Source of the DNA: Psychrobacter sp. UBA3483
Lineage (GTDB): Bacteria > Pseudomonadota > Gammaproteobacteria > Pseudomonadales > Moraxellaceae
Direction of reading: 5' to 3'
Assembly: GCF_002377905.1 (NCBI RefSeq)
Contig: NZ_DFQS01000057.1
Coordinates: 98,558 to 116,178 of the forward strand
Length of the DNA stretch: 17,621 bases
In this document: positions 15,280-17,621 of the stretch, in pieces
Numbering within the stretch: position 1 is the first letter of the stretch
How the letters are laid out: each line of letters begins with the position of its first letter
The notes under the pieces: generated by a model
Told to the model about the DNA's origin: nothing
Databases searched by the model: none
What the model saw: only the letters and a program-made list of their open reading frames with translations
Made by a program: the position numbers and the translations under genes

Positions 15280-16143
15280 ATGAACCAGTCAACCATTGAG
15301 CAGCTTCTATCGATATTACCTAGAAACAAAACCATTGAATCCAATATTCCAGGTTTGTTCTTTTACTGTGCTGATAAACCCAGTAAAGCGGTCAGCTATA
15401 TTCAAGAACCTAGTATCTGCATCGTTTTACAAGGTGCGCGTGAGATTTATTTGGGTGCAGACTGCCAAAGGTTTGATAAAAGCAATCTAATGTTTTGCCC
15501 AGTTAATATTCCTTTGAGCATGCACATAAAACATGCTTCGGTAGAGCGTCCGGTCATCGTGCTGTCTATGAAATTAAACCTTGTCATGATTAGTAAGGTT
15601 TTAGCAAAAATACCGCCGAAGCCGCCTAATAATGAAGGTCATTTAGGAATAAAGTGGCAATTGGACAGTACTATAATGGCGGCATTTGAGCGACTGATAC
15701 AATTGCTTGATTATCCAAGTGATATTGGTTTTCTTGCTCCTTTAATTCAGCAAGAAATTTACTATCGCCTGCTTATAGCAGAGCAAGGCTATAAATTGCG
15801 TCAACTGGTGGTCAATGGCAGCCATACGCACCGTATTACCCAAGCTACCGATTGGATAAAGACGCATCTAAATGAGGCAATAGTTATCGAAAAATTGGCC
15901 AGTCGCTGCGGGATGAGTGTTTCGGGGTTTCACCATTACTTCAAGGATATTACTCAATTAAGCCCGCTTCAATACCAAAAGAGTCTACGTTTGATGGAAG
16001 CAAGACGACTGATCCAAGCAAACGACGCTCAAATCGCCCAAATCGCTATGCAAGTCGGTTATGAAAGCCCGAGCCAATTTAGCCGAGAATATAAACGCTT
16101 ATTTGGCATCAGTCCGAGCGGTGAATTAAACGCTTGCAGCTAA
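15280..16143 (+). CDS. AraC-family transcriptional regulator, AraC_N (YqhC-like) type
   Basis: This is a DNA-binding regulator of 287 residues. The N-terminal part (about 20-165) looks like the AraC_N ligand domain seen in YqhC-type regulators, with SICIVLQGAREIYLG and FCPVNIPLSMHI forming the cupin-like strands. The C-terminal part (about 188-285) holds the two helix-turn-helix motifs: IEKLASRCGMSVSGFHHYFK and IAQIAMQVGYESPSQFSREY, then KRLFGISPSGE. Members of this type often sense reactive aldehydes or respond to stress and control a divergent neighbour. Here the divergent gene is ohr, so control of peroxide defence is a reasonable inference. The ATG at 15280 has only a weak purine stretch upstream. 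The gene is convergent to the methyltransferase gene. Confidence 0.92.
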   Translation: MNQSTIEQLLSILPRNKTIESNIPGLFFYCADKPSKAVSYIQEPSICIVLQGAREIYLGADCQRFDKSNLMFCPVNIPLSMHIKHASVERPVIVLSMKLNLVMISKVLAKIPPKPPNNEGHLGIKWQLDSTIMAAFERLIQLLDYPSDIGFLAPLIQQEIYYRLLIAEQGYKLRQLVVNGSHTHRITQATDWIKTHLNEAIVIEKLASRCGMSVSGFHHYFKDITQLSPLQYQKSLRLMEARRLIQANDAQIAQIAMQVGYESPSQFSREYKRLFGISPSGELNACS

Positions 16144-16250
16144 ACCATTAGAATGAATCGCCAGCTCACTATGTATACCCATAAATACAAGCATTAACTT
16201 TATTATCAAAACTGACAATCAGGTTTATGGATTAATACCTAAATTCATAT

Positions 16251-16853
16251 TTATCTGTTTTTTTTGGCGATAAACTGTACGACCGCACTCAAACCTTGAT
16301 GGCGCTTACCTTCTGAAATCATGCGCTGCTTTTCGATACCCGTTATTTCTTCTAACTCTACCAGCTCAGCACGCAAAACTGCTAACGAACCAAAGCGCTC
16401 TTTTTGTGTTGCAGGAGGTCCGCCAACAGCTTCCATGCTCAGTTGCTGCTCGGTATAAGCCTCTAAAATAAATACCCCATTTGGCTTGAGCGCTGGTGCA
16501 ATCTGCGCATGAACGTGCTGGCGTATGGCTGTAGGCAAATGTGCCCAGATAGCAACGATGCCATCCCACTGAGCTTTGCCAAACTCGTAGTCCGCTAAAT
16601 CGGCAACCTGCGTCTTAATCTCCACGCCTCTATCTTGCGCCAGCTTAAATGCTTTATTTAATCCTACGTCTGACATATCCATGGCGGTCACTTCGTACCC
16701 TTGCTGCGCCAAAAATACCGCATTTCTGCCTTCGCCTTCAGCCAAACATAACACTCTGCCACCTAGCGGTATTTTTTGAAAATTTTCTTTTAAAAAATCA
16801 TTGGGTTCTGTACCAAAAACATACTCTGCTTCGTTGTAGCGCTCGTTCCACAT
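16251..16853 (-). CDS. Class I SAM-dependent methyltransferase
   Basis: A small cytoplasmic methyltransferase of 200 residues; the acceptor is unknown. SAM-binding motif I is at about 33-43 (RVLCLAEGEGRN), with Asp59 after the second strand (YEVTAMDMS) as the likely ribose-binding acid. Motif II/III follow as WDGIVAIWAHLP and LKPNGVFILEAY. The N-terminal opening WNERY with FGTEPNDFL is typical of TehB-like and related small methyltransferases. The glutamate in motif I (AEGEGRN instead of GCGxG) is common in this subgroup. AAGGA lies seven bases before the ATG at 16853. It is convergent to the AraC gene and divergent to the small membrane-protein gene, so it appears to be transcribed alone. 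No terminator hairpin is seen after it. Confidence 0.92.
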   Translation of the reverse strand: MWNERYNEAEYVFGTEPNDFLKENFQKIPLGGRVLCLAEGEGRNAVFLAQQGYEVTAMDMSDVGLNKAFKLAQDRGVEIKTQVADLADYEFGKAQWDGIVAIWAHLPTAIRQHVHAQIAPALKPNGVFILEAYTEQQLSMEAVGGPPATQKERFGSLAVLRAELVELEEITGIEKQRMISEGKRHQGLSAVVQFIAKKNR

Positions 16854-16981
16854 AGTTTTTTCCTTTTTGCCCTATTGGTTTTTAATTATTGCTTAGGCTA
16901 TTTTTTTTATTGATAAAATCGTAGGGTGTAATCTAGCAGCCAGTGCGCTCTTGGTTAGATAAAGATGGTGATAAAAAATAG

Positions 16982-17011
16982 TTGACTTAACCTATATATT
17001 CGTAATATAAC
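16982..17011 (+). promoter_or_regulatory. Candidate promoter of the 111-residue membrane protein
   Basis: TTGACT at 16982-16987 and TATAAC at 17006-17011 are separated by 18 bases. The predicted transcript start falls near 17018, at the left edge of a 10-bp inverted repeat. Confidence 0.5.
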
Positions 17012-17017
17012 ATATAA

Positions 17018-17045
17018 TAATATATTCATTTATTAGAATATATTA
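17018..17045. promoter_or_regulatory. 10-bp inverted repeat at the predicted transcript start
   Basis: TAATATATTC at 17018-17027 and GAATATATTA at 17036-17045 are exact reverse complements with an eight-base spacer. Position directly after the -10 box suits a repressor operator. All-AT content apart from one G-C pair per arm makes it a weak RNA hairpin, so DNA binding is the likelier role. Confidence 0.5.
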
Positions 17046-17063
17046 GGTATTGATGTGATATCC

Positions 17064-17108
17064 ATGGAGGGCCACATCATCGACAGATTTAGGGAGGAAG
17101 TCACATGA
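17064..17108 (+). other. 14-codon upstream ORF ending in ATGA
   Basis: An ATG at 17064 opens a frame for MEGHIIDRFREEVT. Its TGA stop overlaps the start codon of the membrane-protein gene as ATGA, and the ribosome binding site of that gene lies inside it. The short frame has no clear ribosome binding site of its own. A 7-bp stem (17051-17057 with 17073-17079) could enclose its start. It may be a coupling leader or chance. Confidence 0.25.
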
Positions 17109-17440
17109 TTCGTTTCAGCTACACTCTCAAATGCTGGGCATTAGGTATCAGCTACTATTTAGGCTTTTACTTTATAGTCCTCTCAAGCAATCCTGACTTC
17201 GCCAAATATCTCTATATTCTGGCTGTCAGTACTATATTGTTCCCGATTGCCAAACGCGCAGTCGATGTCGTCACCGATTTTATCGCACCGCACACCATTA
17301 TCTTCAATGGTTTATTATCATCATTACTCATCAATATTGTAATTTGGGTTTTCACCCCGTTTATCGTCGCCCTGACGCTTATCGCCTTGCTGTTTTATGC
17401 CATGGGCGTGGTGACCGAAAATATAAGAGCAAAACCTTGA
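17105..17440 (+). CDS. Small four-helix membrane protein, unknown function
   Basis: I do not recognise the family with confidence. The 111 residues form about four hydrophobic segments, near 10-28, 33-51, 64-82 and 82-104, joined by short loops. The loop after segment two is charged (KRAVDVVTDFIAPH). There is no signal peptide or enzyme motif. A GGAGG site lies seven bases before the ATG at 17105, the best ribosome binding site in the window. Small proteins like this are often labelled holin-like, but no phage gene is nearby and I would not use that name. The upstream region has a promoter, a dyad and a small overlapping frame, which suggests regulated expression. An IS630-type transposase end lies 79 bases downstream on the other strand. 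Confidence 0.8.
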   Translation: MIRFSYTLKCWALGISYYLGFYFIVLSSNPDFAKYLYILAVSTILFPIAKRAVDVVTDFIAPHTIIFNGLLSSLLINIVIWVFTPFIVALTLIALLFYAMGVVTENIRAKP

Positions 17441-17502
17441 AGCAACTTTTGGCGCTTATTAACGGCCTTAAACTTACCATGAAAGCAGAGATAAAGTCAT
17501 AT

Positions 17503-17621
17503 TATACCAAACCCAACAATTAAAGTTGCGCCCAAGTACGAGTAGTTAAAGACCGAATTCTCTGTGGCTGTTTAAGCAGATTATTCCAAGCCAAGCAAGC
17601 AGCATCGACAATAGCCTCATA
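17503..17621 (-). mobile_element. IS630-family insertion sequence, one end only
   Basis: The window ends inside an insertion sequence whose transposase reads leftward. The element's boundary should lie just left of the transposase stop, near the TA-rich TATTATACC stretch at 17500-17508; IS630 elements duplicate a TA target. I cannot fix the exact terminus because the other inverted repeat is outside the window. Confidence 0.55.
17520..17621 (-). CDS. IS630-family transposase, C-terminal 33 residues
   Basis: Read on the minus strand from the window end, an open frame gives YEAIVDAACLAWNNL, then KQPQRIRSLTTRTWAQL and a TAA stop at 17520-17522. The pattern Y-x-x-I/L-V-D-A-x-C-x-A-W-N and the closing R-S-x-x-x-R-x-W match the C-terminal tail of IS630-type DDE transposases as I recall it. 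The catalytic DDE residues lie outside the window, so I cannot tell whether the gene is intact. The frame shows no disruption in the visible part. Confidence 0.7.
   Translation of the reverse strand, partial: YEAIVDAACLAWNNLLKQPQRIRSLTTRTWAQL

Noticed and set aside
17105..17440. Small membrane protein as a phage holin
   Set aside because: Only the size and hydrophobic segments fit; there is no endolysin or other phage gene beside it.

Overview
The window looks like chromosome of a gammaproteobacterium of the Moraxellaceae, most likely Psychrobacter. This is inferred from the protein types, the moderately AT-rich sequence and Asn/Gln/Lys-rich hydrophilic tails; no 16S rRNA or database match backs it. 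No tRNA, rRNA or CRISPR array is visible.

Positions 1-7400 hold conserved information-processing and lipid genes, all on the minus strand. In transcription order they are a FabH-like beta-ketoacyl-ACP synthase III with its own promoter and terminator, prfA (release factor 1), lysS (lysyl-tRNA synthetase), an unrecognised protein of about 457 residues, and dnaX. The dnaX gene leaves the window inside a VVEP-repeat linker.

Positions 7580-10700 run on the plus strand. A nicotinamide-riboside salvage pair (pnuC and a one-domain NadR-like kinase, overlapping by 50 bases) is followed by an EamA-type exporter with a TTG start. Then comes a lipoprotein of the MliC lysozyme-inhibitor family, closed by a strong hairpin terminator.

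Positions 10750-15100 are a peroxide-handling block on the minus strand: a 210-residue protein of unknown function, a DyP-type heme peroxidase, a catalase-like heme protein and, separately, an Ohr-type organic hydroperoxide reductase. The first three form a probable operon. A long inverted repeat lies in the gap before the DyP gene. An AraC-family regulator is divergent to ohr and is a candidate regulator of it. This is the most interesting part of the window: two different heme peroxidase folds and an uncharacterised partner in one transcription unit.

Positions 16250-17621 contain a small SAM-dependent methyltransferase (minus), a four-helix membrane protein (plus) with an elaborate upstream region (promoter, dyad at the predicted transcript start, 14-codon ORF ending in ATGA), and the C-terminal end of an apparent IS630-family transposase that runs off the window.
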